Origin: Flaveria trinervia
Taxonomy: Eukaryota; Streptophyta; Magnoliopsida; Asterales; Asteraceae
Direction of reading: 5' to 3'
Assembly: GCA_025506515.1 (NCBI GenBank)
Contig: CM046442.1
Coordinates: 63,807,340-63,871,339, forward strand
DNA length: 64,000 bases
The notes below the pieces were generated by a model. The model did not search any database and was not told the origin of the DNA. It saw nothing but the letters and a program-made list of their open reading frames with translations. The position numbers and the translations under genes are program-made. This document shows, one piece after another, positions 36,567-58,315 of this stretch; position 1 is the first letter of the stretch; each line of letters opens with the position of its first letter.

Positions 36567-37909
36567 CATCTATTTATACTAAGTTTTTTAAATTATATTA
36601 TCCATGGAAAACAAGTAGAAGGAATCAAATGAAACAAGTACATGACTATGGAGACTCGATAAGATGAGAACTTAAACATAATATCAAAGCAAATGCAAAT
36701 GAAGTATTACCCTGATAGGAGAAGAGAGATGATAAGCCACACAATAGCAATCATGAGATGGTGGAACTAGGAAGTCAAAACGGTCATGAGGAAAATGAAA
36801 ATTTGAGTGACATGTCGGCACCACTTAGAAAGTTAGAGTTAGAATATAACAATCTTTAATGGATACATGCATACTGGAACTTTGAAACAACATAATTTAG
36901 AACCTCATCATTTTCCTCAAGGACTATTACATGTCATTTAAGTCGACAAAAATCCACTTAGGTTGTGCTCTCACTACACTTTTAGTAAGATAATTATATT
37001 AGCATCTCTTTATTTTTATTAAACATAATACAAAATATAAATAAGTGATACAATATTTTAAGTATTTTCAAATCTTACAATCTGGTTTAAAAGAAGTTAT
37101 GTAGATTAAACATTTTGATATTATTTAAATCAACTAATTAAAAGTTAATAAGAAATTAAATATAAAACCAAATAATTGGTTTGAACACTAAACACTTTGT
37201 TAGTGTTTTAATCAACATGTTTTTCTATCCAAAAGAAGATTACGCCGCAACTTGTTGGAAATTTACCTTTCACTTTATTGTAATTATTTGTTTTGAGTTT
37301 GATTATACAAGTCAAAATGGCATAGTTTAGCTTGGTGTAATTTTATAATAGGGTAGTTGTTGTTAAAAAGTTAAAAAGAAATTAAATGCAAAACCTAACA
37401 ATTGGTTGGTTTGAATAGTTATATAATTTTAAAACGAAAAGTAAACATCCTATTGAACTGTTGTGAACATTGTTTTGAAAACTGGACTGGCCGATTGGAC
37501 CAATCCGACCTGGATTCGGACCCCAATCAGGTCCAGTTTGGTGCTTAAAATCGGAATGACGTTGAACTAATGGTCAGAGCAATTAGATAGGTTGAAACTA
37601 CGGTCGAACCATGAACCCGACCGATCCAACTAGGCTTTGGATTGATTGAATCGGTTTTTTATATATGATTTTAATTTTTTCAGTATATCTGTACATATAT
37701 TTATAAATTAATTATAATTTTAATATGTTCTCATATTTGGTTTGAGCAGTTGAAGGACTAGTAAAATATTTGGTTTACTATTCGATCCGGTTCTGAAATC
37801 ACTAAATGTGAATTTTGTAATGTAAGTGTTAATATCCGGAAAACATCCATAGAGCCAAATCTGAAACCACGTGAACCAATCTTGAGCCAAATCACATCAT
37901 ATCATTATA
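36567..37909. other. AT-rich intergenic sequence, no gene seen
   Basis: No coding or recognisable element. A block with the consensus AGAAATTAAATATAAAACC at about 37140-37190 recurs at about 37362-37420. A segment of GGACCAATCCGACC-like words at 37480-37650 looks like decayed non-coding repeat. Confidence 0.4.
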
Positions 37910-37914
37910 GCATT

Positions 37915-38630
37915 TGAAGGGGATTTAACATGTTTATCAAAGCTCATATTCTCTTGTGTTATATGAAAATGCAACGGATTTATATTTTAAAACATGTTAA
38001 TAAGATGATTATTAAACCCATTTAATAAAGAACCCCAAGCCATGGATCATTATACAAATGCATACAACAAAGGACATAAGATACTTAGAAGTATATACAA
38101 CCTTGTAGCTTCCTAAAACCCAAAGATGAGAGCTGTGAAAGATGACTTTGTGGCTGAGTTTTCAACCAAGAAAACCTTAAGGAGTGATACCCCAAGCTTG
38201 TACAAACACCTTCCTTTGCTAGGGCTTGCAACACCAACTTGAAGAGCTCTCCTCTTGTGAATCTTTTCAGCCAAGAACACTTCTTTTCAAAGCTGAAAAT
38301 TCCTGATTCCTTTTGCTCAAAACCGAGATTTTGAGTAAGAAAAGAGAGGAGCTTCTCTTGTGTGTGTGTAAGAGAATTAATTGTATGCAAGAGTGTCTTG
38401 AGTGGAGTTATTGCATGGCCTTGGAACCAAAAAAGGGGGTTATCCAAGACCAAAGGGGCGGCCGATTTTGGCTCCCTTTTGTCTCCATCATGTTTCAAAA
38501 TTTTAAAAAAAATATATATACTCTTGCATCCTTATATGTAAATTAAACCATTTTAATTTTATATCACTAACACAACACTATTATTTGTCATTGTTTCACT
38601 AATTTAAAAATAAACAAATAATCCCATATG

Positions 38631-38682
<52 letters not shown>

Positions 38683-38874
38683 TGTTCATTTGCAAAAGCA
38701 ATGATTTAGAAAACCCGATTTCTAAATTGGTGTTTATATTTATTTGTTTTGATCTAATCAACAAATAAATATTTGTCGGTGTTTGTTTGGCTTGTTATTG
38801 GGTATGACCCGACTTGGATCATATCACACTAGCCACATCAATTTATATGTATCTTGGGCAGATCAATTCTTTCA
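37915..38874 (-). repeat. 3' LTR of Copia copy C
   Basis: 960 bp, on the minus strand TGAAAGAATTG ... ATCCCCTTCA, immediately after the tract AAGTGGGAGAT. It carries a TA microsatellite of about 43 bp at 38637-38679. Confidence 0.9.
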
Positions 38875-39638
38875 ATCTCCCACTTGCACAAGATTCATAG
38901 AAGATTGATGCAAGCAGCAAATAACACCTAGCAACGGTTTGCCACCCCTAATGTATATGACTAAGTGCCATTCAATAACATTATCCTTTTCAAGTACCTT
39001 ACTTGAAAATGTTTTAGGTGAATAATCATCTATCCTTTTGTTACAGATGTCATGTTAAATCAAGAGACACAGAATTGTCATTCTCTGATGATTTAACTTT
39101 AACAGGCCTTAGACATCTAACTCTCAACGAAAAGAGGAACAAATTCCATCTTGACTACATACGTCTCTCACAATCACCTCATGTCATACTTGAACTCAGC
39201 CTTATGTACTGCCTTTTCAGAACAGCAAATGACTAAGTCAAAGTACAATACTTGGTGAATATCAAGACCCAATATGTATCTCAGGTCTGAGGATACAATG
39301 ATATTCGCCTTTACTCAAAATCTCTTATGACTAATCAGAAAATTCCATGCAGAAATAATTGAGAGCGAGTCAGTCCAATATTTATATCCCATAGACATCA
39401 ATGAACCTTTGGTAGCAACCTCTTGCTCTATATTCATACCTTATGAATATCAACCAATCCAAGTTCATTATAGTCTTACATTCATGGTTGTTCCCACAAG
39501 TATGATCGACTACGGACGTTGAGAATAATTCATTTATTCACGGATTTAAACATGCTAAAATAGAAGAACAAATGAAATTATAACCATATAATTAAGTCAA
39601 ATAACATTAGTTCCAATATCCAAATACAAAATACAACA
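38875..39638 (-). other. 3' non-coding tail of Copia copy C
   Basis: Lies between the end of RNase H and the polypurine tract. The strand opposite to the element has a frame at 39018-39236 that matches the antisense frames of copies X, A and B (shared segment RNKFHLDYIR). Confidence 0.65.
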
Positions 39639-42600
39639 TCAAACCCAGTCACTAGAATATCTAAGTCCCATGGCACAAACATGACCTTCATGCTTTGCCT
39701 TTTCAAGGAGCTTTGTGAGTGGATCCGCGTTTTTATCAGTGTGGACTTTGCGAATACATATCTTTCCTTTTTCAACTTCATCCCTTATGTAGTTGAATCT
39801 CCGTTCAATGTGCCGAGTCTTTTGATGAGCACGAGGTTCCTTGATTTGAGCAATCGCACCCTCGTTGTCACAAAAGATCTCTAGGGAATCCTGAATGGAA
39901 GGGACTACCCCTAGATCGGCTATGAATTTCTTCAGCCATGCAGCTTCCTGTGCTGCCATTGAAGCGGCGACGTATTCTGACTCTGTAGTGGACAACGCTA
40001 CGACTTCTTGCTTTGAGCTTTTCCAAGAAACAGCTCCCCCATTCAGAATAAAGATGTACCCCGATTGAGATCGTGAATCATCACGATCGGTTTGGAAACT
40101 CGCATCCGTGTAACCTTTTACAACGAGTTCCTCTTCACCAGACCTGTAGATCAAGAACATGTCCTTAGTCCTCCTTAGGTACTTCAGAATGTTCTTGACA
40201 ACCATCCAATGACTATCACCAGGATTTGTGCTGGTATCTACTTGTCATGCTTAAAGCGCATGACACGTCTGGTCTAGTGCATATCATTGCATACATGATG
40301 GATCCTATAGCAGATGCATATGGGATTGCCTTCATTCTATTTTGCTCTTCCTTTGAGCTTGGACATTGAGTCGTACTCAATATTGTCCCTCTCTGAATAG
40401 GTACAGTACCTTTCTTAGAGTTTTCCATCTTGAACCTTTTCAAGATTTTGTAATGTATGCACTTTGATTCAAACCATTAGCCGTCTTGATCTATCCCTAT
40501 AGATCTTTATTCCCAGAATATAGGCGGCTTCACCAAGATCCTTGATGGAAAAACAACTTCCAAGCCAGGTTTTTACACCTTCCATGGTTGGAATGTCGTT
40601 TCCAAACAGTAGTATGCCATCAACATATAATACTAGGAAGGTTATTGTGCTCCCACTAGCCTTCTTATACACGCAAGCCTCATCAGCGTTTTGATGAAGC
40701 CAAATTTCTTTACTTCATCATCAAAACGGTGATTCCAACTTCTTGATGCTTGTTTCAATCCATAGATTGATTTGATTAACTTGCATACTTTATTAGGATA
40801 TTTTGGATCGACAAAACCTTCAGGCAGAACCATATAGACATCTTCCTCAAGATATCCATTTAGGAAAGCGGTTTTGACATCCATTTGCCAAATCTCATAA
40901 TCATAATGAGCTGCTATGGCAAACAATATCCTTATAGACTTAAGCATTGCAATAGGTGAGAAGGTTTCATCATAATCAACCCCTTGAGTTGAGTGAAACC
41001 CTTTGCTACAAGTCTAGCTTTGTAAGTATCCAAGTTTCCATGCATATCAGTTTTCTTCTTGAAAACCCACTTATTTCCAACTATTTTGGAATTAAGAGGT
41101 GGCACAACAAGTTCCCAAACTTGATTGTCATACATGGATTGCATCTCAACGTTCATGGCCTCAAGCCATTTGTCACAATCCAAATTGGACACTGCATCAT
41201 GATATGTGGTTGGTTCATCTGAATCCACCACATAGCATCCATCCATGAAAAATCCGCATCTGTCAGGTGGATTACTAGTTCTACCACTTCTGCGAACGTT
41301 TTGTGTGTATCGATCAACCGCTTGATCATCCTCAACATCCTCACGTTGAGTGCTAGTTTCAACCAAACGTGCACCGGGCTGTGTTTCTTGATCCTCCTCA
41401 AGATCCACTGTTCTACTGCCAGTTCCTTCCATAAGGAACTTTGTTTCTAAGAACTCACCCTTTCTGGCAACAAACACCTTTTGTTCTAGTGGGTCATAGA
41501 AATAATATCCCATAGAATCTCTAGGATATCCAACAAATATACACTTGGTGGATCGGGCATCTAATTTGTTTGGGGTGGGAGTCTTAACATAAGCGTCACA
41601 ACCCCAGACCCTTAAGTACGATAGGAATGGAACTCTTCCATGCCATATCAAAAAGGTGTCTTTTCCACCTTTTTGGTTGGGGTGATATTCAGAATACGGG
41701 CCGCGGAGAGCAAAGCGAAACCCTAGAATGATAGAGGTAATGTGCTTCTAGCCATCATAGATCAAACCATATCCAATAAGGTTCGATTCCTCCTCTCAGA
41801 CACACCATTATGTTGTGGTGTTCCAGGTGGAGTGAGTTGTGAGACAATCCCACAACTCCTAAGATGATCTTGAAAAACATCACTTAGGTATTCACTGCCT
41901 CTATCGGTGCGGAGAATTTTAATTGACTTGTTGAGTTGATTTTCCACTTCATTCTTGAAGATTTTGAACATTTCAAAAGCTTCATCTTTGTGCCTTAATA
42001 AGTACACGTACCCATAGCGACTATAATCGTCGGTAAAGGTAATGAAGTATCTTTCACCATTCCTAGTCATTGGCTTAAAAGGACCACATACATCCGAATG
42101 TATGATACCTAATAAATCTTTTGCCCTTTCGTTAGTTCCACTAAAGGGTGCCTTAGTCATTTTTCCTTGTAAACAAGATTCACATACATCAAATGAATCA
42201 CATTCATTTGTTTTTAAGAGACCATTCTTTTGAAGTGTTTGTATACGTTTCTTGTTTATATGACCAAGACGGCAATGCCAAAGGTAGGTATCACTCAAAT
42301 CTAATTTGAGTCTTTTGGTGGTTGCTTGGTATATTGAGCTATCATATTGTACGTTTTCATGAACCAATTCATAAATACCATTACAAGGTATAGCCTTAAA
42401 AAAATACATGATTTAAAGAAACATGAATATCATTGTCAACAAACTTGAAATCATAATCATATTGTCTTAAACGGGAAACAGAAATTATGTTCCTAGTCAA
42501 ACTAGGAGCATATAATACATTGTTTAAAATACCTTCCAAGCCACTTGGAAGCTTCAAAATGTAGTCTCCTTGGGCTTCAACGTGAACCTTTGCACCATTG

Positions 42601-43598
42601 CCCATGAAGAGACTTATTTCCCCTTTTGCATAATGCTCATTTCTTTTGAACCCCTGCAATAAATTGCAAATGTGAGTTTCACATCCGTATCTAATACCCA
42701 TGTGTTAACATGTATCATGTAAATTATACCTGAGGTTTGCCCGGCATCCCTCTTTTCTCTCAACTCTTTAAGATAGACTGGACAATTTCTCATCCAATGC
42801 CCTATCTCACCACATTTAAAGCATGGGTCGTTAACAACAACCTTTTGCTTCTTCTCCTTGGGCTTCGGAGGTTCCGCCCTAACAACCATCTTCCCTTTTC
42901 CATTTGAGTGCCCCTTTCCTTTGGCAACAGTTGCCTTAGGAGGGGGTAGAGACCTTCTCCTTCTCCCACCTTCATTAATGGTGAGAACGGGTAAAACCCT
43001 TTTACCCATTCCCGCCTCAGCTGATTTGAGCATCCATGCATGTTGTAATTCATGACGAATGCCTCAAACCTTTTAGTTAGGCCATTAAGGATCAAATCCG
43101 TGGCCAACTCCTTTGAGACAGGACAATTTAGCCTTTGAAGGCGGTTGATGTGGCTTTTCATCTTAAGAACATAAGATGAAACTGTTTGGGATTCTTCCAT
43201 CCGACATGCATGAAGCGCTCGAACCGTTTCGAAGCGCTCCACTCTAGCTTGTTGCTGGAACGTTTCCCGCAACTGAGTGATCATGTCATAGGCTCCATGG
43301 AGCTCATACTCCTTTTGGAGTTCGGGTGTCATACTTGCTAACATTAAGCAAGAGACTTGGACGGAGTCTTCCACATATTTAACCCATCATTATAGGCCTC
43401 CACATCCTCCTCGTTAGGTTCATCGGGAATGGGATCATCAAGAATGTAGGCCCGCCTTTCTTGCTTGAGAACAATTCTCAAGTTGCGGTACCAATCCATG
43501 AAGTTGTTAGGTGTTAAACGATCCCTTTGAAGGATCACCCTAAGGGATTGGTTGTTTTGGTTAGGAACATCATTATTAGCGTTGTTGTTGTCGGCCAT
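39639..43598 (-). pseudogene. Copia gag-pol polyprotein, copy C, broken by small indels
   Basis: Reading leftward from ATG 43598 (MADNNNANNDVPNQ): gag; CCHC knuckle CFKCGEIGHWMRNCP at about 42825-42780; protease with the DTGC motif frameshifted near 42700; GAG-pre-integrase at about 42300-42180; integrase core about 42150-41760; RT about 41200-40490; RNase H about 40150-39700 with ALSTTESEY. A deletion of about 30 bp in gag near 43035 and several single-base losses break the frame. The RT active site reads YVDG (40627-40616) instead of YVDD, so one catalytic aspartate is lost if the base is correct. Confidence 0.92.
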
Positions 43599-45014
43599 CT
43601 ACAAGATTTTACAAAGTCCATTTTTAGTAATCGTTGATATAATTGTATATCTCATTTATTAATACCCTTTATGTCTCATAGACTATTAATAAATAAAATT
43701 TTAGAATCCAACGTTATATTTAAATATTGGTTAGGTGACCTTTATCCCATTATTTAAATAAACAAGGTAGTCATAAATGACAATTGCAACCTATTGCAAC
43801 TTCTAGTGGTATGGGATCGTTTGAACATCTTATGTTTATAACGGCATGTTTATCCCATCAACACCTTTTATAAAACACATTTTAGGTGATCCATTCAATA
43901 TATTTTATAAATCAAGTCGTCCTACTTACACACACGTATGAGTTTACTACATAAGTGGTTAGGTGACCTTTATGCCACAAACATGGTATTCTCACCTCAA
44001 GTTACAAGTTCCCTCAAAGTGGTTAGGTGACCTTTATCCCACTAAGAGTTTGCAAGTGACCTAAGTGTTATGTAAAAGGATGGTGTTTAACTTGTTTTCA
44101 AAAGGGATTTATAATTTCACAATTCTTGTTTTAGAAAAGACCATGTACCATATGATTGTATGCATTCAACCATATGGTACCCATTTGGTTCTTTTAAATA
44201 AAACCCATTTTATTTTGCAAACCATTAACTCCTTTTATAGAACCATTCTATTTTGCTTAATGATTTGTGAACCAATTTCTTGTTATAGCTTGTTCTAGTT
44301 GATGGTTTGTTAATCACATCCAAATATTCAAAACAAACAACATCATAAGCATTCAACCAGCATAACAAAAACAAGCATACTAAGTTGAGCACACTTGTTT
44401 AGCCAAAACAAGTATGTCAAAAGGTCTTGTCCTAAGGGTTAAGAACATGACACATGGTTGACAAAAGGAACTCCACTTGAAACCACATCTTCAAGCATTC
44501 TCTTTGTCCATCTTTTCTTCAAATCTTGATCTTGAGCATCCTTACAAAATATGTATCCTAATACATTTTTCTAGTAAAGATAAACTCCTATTCTATTTAT
44601 TACAAACCATATGAATGAATAGATTACAAAACAAGACTTGAAACAAACAAAAAAAATATGCCCAAATGAATATAACATGACAACCAATCATTCAATCCAA
44701 ATGGTCTAGGCTTTGTTATGCATAATCAACAACAACATGTTCAAACATACACAAGATAATCGATTTTGGCAGCCCCTTAGAGCCATGTTCTTGGCCAACA
44801 TAAACCAAGAACAAATGGGTTTAGAACATATAAACAAACATCTAATAATCTAGAGTTTTAAAGATCCTTATATGCATAAAGTAGCATCTTAAAACACCCA
44901 AAAAGGGGCAAAATCCAGCCCTCTAACTCACGATTTTGGGTCTAGCACCACAAAACTGTGAACTAGTAAGAGAGAAAACATGTATGCATATGTATAAGTG
45001 GCTCTTGATGCCAT
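43599..45014 (-). other. PBS and 5' leader of Copia copy C
   Basis: The minus strand reads ATGGCATCAAGAGC at 45014-45001, directly after the LTR, as a candidate primer site. Three motif copies (minus strand GGGATAAAGGTCACCTAACC or one-base variants) lie at 44040-44021, 43976-43957 and 43748-43729. The rest is AT-rich with no coding sequence. Confidence 0.7.
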
Positions 45015-45754
45015 TGAAGGGGATTTAACATGTTTATCAAAGCTCATATTCTCTTGTGTTATATGAAAACGCAGCGGATTTATATTTTAAAACATGTTAA
45101 TAAGATGATTATTAAACCCATTTAATAAAGAACCCCAAGCCATGGATCATTATACAAATGCATACAACAAAGGACATAAGATACTTAAAAGTATATACAA
45201 CCTTGTAGCTTCCTAAAACCCAAAGATGAGAGCTGTGAAAGATGACTTTGTGGCTGAGTTTTCAACCAAGAAAACCTCAAGGAGTGATACCCCAAGCTTG
45301 TACAAACACCTTCCTTTGCTAGGCTTGCAACACCAACTTGAAGAGCTCTCCTCTTGTTGAATCTTTTCAGCCAGAACACTTCTTTTCAAAGCTGAAAATT
45401 CCTGATTCCTTTTGCTCAAAACCGAGATTTTTGAGTAAGAAAAGAGAGAGAGCTTCTCTTGTGTGTGTAAGAGAATTAATTGTATGCAAGAGTGTTCTTG
45501 AGTGGAGTTATTGCATGGCCTTGGAACCAAAAAAGGGTTATCCAAGACCAAGGGCGGCCGATTTTGGCTCCCTTTTGTTTCCATCATGTTTCAAAATTTT
45601 AAAAAAATATATACTCTTGCATCCTTATAATGTAAAATTAAACCATTTAATTTTATATCACTAACACACACACTATTATTTGTCATTGTTTAACTAATTT
45701 AAAAATGAACAAATAATCCCATATGAACAAATATATTATATATATATATATATA

Positions 45755-45795
<41 letters not shown>

Positions 45796-46000
45796 TATAT
45801 ATAAACTTGTTCATTTGCAAAAGCAATGATTTAGAAAACCCGGTTTCTAAATTGGTGTTTATATTTATTTGTTTTGATCTAATCAACAAATAAATATTTG
45901 TCGGTGTTTGTTTGGCTTGTTATTGGGTATGACCCGACTTGGATCATATCACACTAGCCACATCAATTTAATATGTATCTTGGGCAGATCAATTCTTTCA
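45015..46000 (-). repeat. 5' LTR of Copia copy C
   Basis: 986 bp, matching 37915-38874. The internal TA-rich microsatellite (45730-45802) is longer and interrupted (TATAATATATAATA) compared with the other LTR. It is bordered on the right by the GCATT target duplication. Confidence 0.9.
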
Positions 46001-46005
46001 GCATT

Positions 46006-46946
46006 CACATCCAATTTCCTAAAAAGACATGAGCGTATTCTTTATATTATATGATGTGATTATAAGTAGGTTGTGAGTGAATGAGAAAGAGAAATATTAC
46101 TATTCATTTTGTATTTTGAGGAATTACTATTTAAATTCCTATAATTTTTTCAATATATTTTAAGTGGTTGTGAGTGTAGAAGAGAAAAAAATAAACGTAT
46201 AACAAGTATTATTTTTATTGAAAATACAAGAGAAAAAAAATAATTTTAACATCTTCCCACTCTAATAAAAATGTATCTTTTGAAATGACACGTGTTAACA
46301 CCACAATCATTCTCATTAAAATTTTTTCGTCTCTCTTTTCTATTAAATAATACTTTAACTATTAATGCTATAATTTAACTTTTTTCTAAATTTAATAAAA
46401 TAAGAAAAGATTTATTTATTAATGTTATTTTTAATTAAAAAAATTAAACAAATTAAAAAAAAAATATAACTATTTTAAAATTATAACTATTTTTCATATA
46501 TAATTTCAGTTATATTATATATTAAAATATTGTTTTATAATAATAAATTTTATTTATTTAACTCGGGGTAAGGTATGAGTTTATTAAACATATTAATTAT
46601 ACATTACAAAATAGATAAAGAATAAGAGATGAGATGCAATTAACGAAGAAGTTGGTGATCTTTTTTAATGAGTTTAGTCGGCGTAGCTAATTACAAATAC
46701 ACAAACTCAACGGATAATTGAATCTCAACATGACAAAGACGTCTCTTCCGATCTGAAGCACCGACGACCTCAGCTCCTGCCCCACCGTCTCTCACTTGTT
46801 GTTGCTTCAGATCTATTCACTAGTACTTAGGGTTTCACAGTTACACATACGCTTAAAGGGGTTTGTACTTGTAGATCCAATCTTCGATGCCAAAACTTCA
46901 ACTCATTTGATTTCTCGTTGTTTTGCTGCTGTTGAATCCGAGCGAT
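46006..46946 (+). promoter_or_regulatory. Upstream region and 5' UTR of the RWA gene
   Basis: AT-rich, non-coding. A palindromic G-box core CACGTG lies at 46289-46294, about 650 bp before the start codon. The last 200 bp become C/T-rich, typical of a plant 5' UTR. Copy C ends only about 0.95 kb upstream of the start codon, so the promoter may be affected by it. Neither TATA box nor transcription start could be fixed. Confidence 0.4.
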
Positions 46947-54974
<8,028 letters not shown>

Positions 54975-57589
54975 CTGGTAAATCATTCCGTTCCCCAATA
55001 GTTTCTTGCTGAAATTGATTTTAATCTAGGGGTGAAAATTCCTCACACGACCCAATTTAATAATGTTTTGGGTTGTTTTCTTTATAACCTATTTAATAAA
55101 CAAGTGTATAGGTAGTAATGGAATTAAATATGCCCACCCATCAACAGTATAACTTAGGGGTGTTCATAAGCAGTTGAAATTGACTAAGTTGCCCAAACCA
55201 AAGCAAGTCAGTTGGTTTGAGATTTATAAGGTTTGGTTTTGGCAGTGTAACCATCTAGTCTATGGTTTGGAACTTGGACCAGCCGTGTAAAATGAACTGC
55301 CTCGTTAACTTTTCTATCTATTATTATTATTTTTTTGTTTTCATTTTTGGAATATGCAGTATGGTATTTTTAAGCATGAATTGTTTTTATCACTTTGAAA
55401 ATTTCAATACGATTTCAAAAGAAGTATTAGAAATTGGTTCAAACCTTGTGGGTTTGGTTTGCCATTTTCTTGAATCGTATTAGCAGCTAGGTCCAAAATT
55501 TCCATCAAATCCACTCAAAGTATAGCGTGAGCACTCTTTGTGTAACGCTAGAATAAAAAGTTAGAAACCGTTATATACCTAGTAATCCATTTCAGACCTG
55601 TTTACAACAAGATTCTAATCTGTTACTATGCTTTTGTTTTTCTACCTGTCTATTGTACTTTTTCAAGCCTTGATCTTTACTTTCACAATCTACATTTACA
55701 GGCACAATCTACATTTACATGAAACGTACATACACGGAGCAACAATAATTCAACCATACATCTTGTTCCAGGTCATAAAGCCAAGTGTCTCCAATTTTGG
55801 AGAAAATCGTCATGCTGTTTTCTATAAGTCTGTACATCCTTACCGTTAAGCCCGGTTGTCAATTTGTGTTAGTTTAAGGTAATTTTTGGGAATATTTTCA
55901 GTCTGTATGCTATAATATGTGGAGGGGGAGAACTAGACATGTGTAGATTAATATGAAACAAAAAGGTAGTGATTGTGTGTGAAGCATGTTCGATTTCATT
56001 TTGAAGGTAAAGGGAAGAATGTTCGTATTCATTTTGAAGGTAAAGTGAAGACAAAGTGTTTTGTTATGTAAGTAGATATAATGGGTTTCGATTTCATTAT
56101 CGTATCTGATACAAGGCAAATTTTAAATAAAGAATCACGAGAAATATGTAGGACATGTACACATTTATACTAAAAAAGATGGAATAACAAATGAAACACA
56201 AAAAGCGAACAAAATAATTTTTACAATACAACTACCATAGGGTAAGAAGAATACAAAGAATGGTTAAGTAAAAAAATGAGGTTTGTCTTCCATTTCATTC
56301 AAACAAGTGTACGATTTCCTTCCAACAAGTTTTGGAAGGAAACCAAACGTGTATGTCGAGCCTAGATTGTACTATTGGAGTAAATCATCATTCTTGAAAT
56401 TTACCATGGAAAAAAAGATAGTGTTTGAGTATTCTTAAGAGCATGCAAAGACCTTAACACTAAGTTGCTTGTTAAATTGCATTACCCATCTTTAACTAGT
56501 TTTTACTCGTGGCGTGTTGGGGCAGGCATCGAACGCGGCATGACAAAAGATAGACTACAATTGATTGAACTCGTTTTCAAACAAAAGTTACTTTTCGTAA
56601 AGTAACTCGAGTTTTTGACAACCCCATAACATATGAATAGTCGAATTAGTTATAGACCAATAACAAAATAAAAAAAGGAATATGATTGAGAATGAGATCA
56701 GCATTTATCATCATACTTATTTGGATTCTAAACAGTTAAACAAGCACCCATTACATGGGTGTCTTTAAAATATTTAAACTACATAACAAAAGATGCAACA
56801 AAACATTTATCATCATACTTATTTGTTGCAATCTTCACCATTTGTCAGGTAACCCGCATACATCTTCACCCATAGTCATCGTGATAATCCCTTAATCAGT
56901 TGACCTTGCCATCTGAAACGAATAATAAGCATCATGCATACTAAGCAAACGAACATGTCCACATGCCCAAAAGAACAAACCGACTGTAGCATATTTATGC
57001 TTGGAAACATGAATCTAAGCAATACTATTTTCTAGTTAAAGGCAACTAAGGTGAAAGTTCAAATTTAATTCAATTAATTAAGTCAGCACACGAAAGAGCA
57101 AACTTGAATAATTTCAAGGATTTATTAAGTTTGGTGACATCTTTCTTGAATGAAGGAATTTGAGGATCCTCATGTTTAGAAACATCTTTCTCCATTAAAT
57201 ATATGTCATCACATTTCATGAAAAATTCAATAGTAAATAATTTAGGAAGAAGAAATTACTTGGTCTACAGTTTGTATTACCTCAAAAGTTGCACGGACAA
57301 ACAAGATTCTACTCCTCTCATCAACTTAGGTAAACTTGTGATTGATATGTGCATTAAAATACAACCTGAAACCTAATAAACATGTAAATAGAATGATTCT
57401 TAGCATTTACAATCTCATCACATATGCAATTTACCTCTTTGATAATAATGAATATATATAAGCTAGTTGCCCCACCTCCTAATAAATCTTGCCTTCCTCT
57501 GCTGCCCCAGGAGAGTGACAGAGGCTAGGGCTCCTTCCTTCCCACCGCGTACGTAACCAACTGCTTTCACACCGTAGGAACAACACTTA
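54975..57589. other. RWA 3' flank and intergenic region
   Basis: 3' UTR from 54975. No further gene is recognised. A 33 bp tandem duplication (TTTCATTTTGAAGGTAAAG-like) lies at about 55988-56053. AATAAA-type signals occur near 55553 and 56126. The region is AT-rich and has none of the retroelement families seen elsewhere. Confidence 0.4.
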
Positions 57590-58315
57590 CAACATAAACA
57601 CACAATGAGGAGAGCGGATTGATACTTAGAACACAAGCAAAATATGAGACAGAACAAGAACAAGCAACACAAGTATATGGTTTTCAAGAATGTTGTATAT
57701 TGCTCTCAAGTTCTTTTACAAGTGTTAAAGCATGAATAGAAAGTTACAAGAACTTGAGATACTTTATACTACATCCTACAACCAGCCATACTTAGAAGGC
57801 CAACTGAAAACATTTGAACTAACAACAAAATCAAATGTAGAGTCAAAAGACAGATTGCCTTTTGACTAGTGACTATGACATGCCATAGCTCACATCTTAA
57901 TGCATTATAAAAAGGATAAAAATATATAAAGTAGAAAGCACAGACTCGAGACCTCAATATACAGTTACAAAAAACATGGACCTTTTCACCAACTTGTTAA
58001 AGTTGGTGAGTCAACAGAGTTGCAGCGGAAAATGGTCCAGCTTTGTGGTAAAATAAATAAGATAAAGCATGTGTTCAAAAGTCTTTGGAAGAAATCTGTT
58101 TTCACTTCTTGGCTTTGGAAGAATTTGTCTTTCAAGCTTCGGAAGACTTCACTTTTGGCTTTGGAAGATGTTGTCTTGGCTTCAGAAGATTTTACACTAA
58201 GAATATTTCTAATGCATGGTGTAAAACTTACAATGCTTTTCTACTCTATACTATGCATGCATGTAGGAAAGATTTTGGATGTTTTAGGTGCATCAGCCTT
58301 ATATAAAACCTTACA
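57590..58315 (-). repeat. 3' LTR of a minus-strand Sirevirus-like element
   Basis: Homologous to 35775-36566. On the minus strand it begins TGTAAGGTTTTATATAAGG at 58315, right after the purine tract AGGGAGAGT. The left limit is uncertain because homology fades near 57590. Confidence 0.65.

Larger units (their letters stand above)
37915..46000 (-). mobile_element. Complete Copia element, copy C, minus strand
   Basis: LTRs at 37915-38874 and 45015-46000 enclose leader, gag-pol and tail, all on the minus strand. The 5 bp target duplication GCATT lies at 37910-37914 and 46001-46005. It is the same family as copies A and B by protein and leader. Its LTRs are similar to each other, differing mostly in the length of a TA microsatellite. 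Confidence 0.93.

Noticed and set aside
45683..45889. Frame with IYIYIY repeats
   Set aside because: It is produced by the TA microsatellite of the copy C LTR.
56845..56930. Exon-like stretch on the minus strand with TTTCAG before ATGG
   Set aside because: Every frame hits a stop quickly and nothing around it resembles a gene.
57463..57687. Minus-strand frame with cysteine/leucine-rich start
   Set aside because: No family resemblance, partly inside a degraded LTR, no splice or codon signal supporting a gene.
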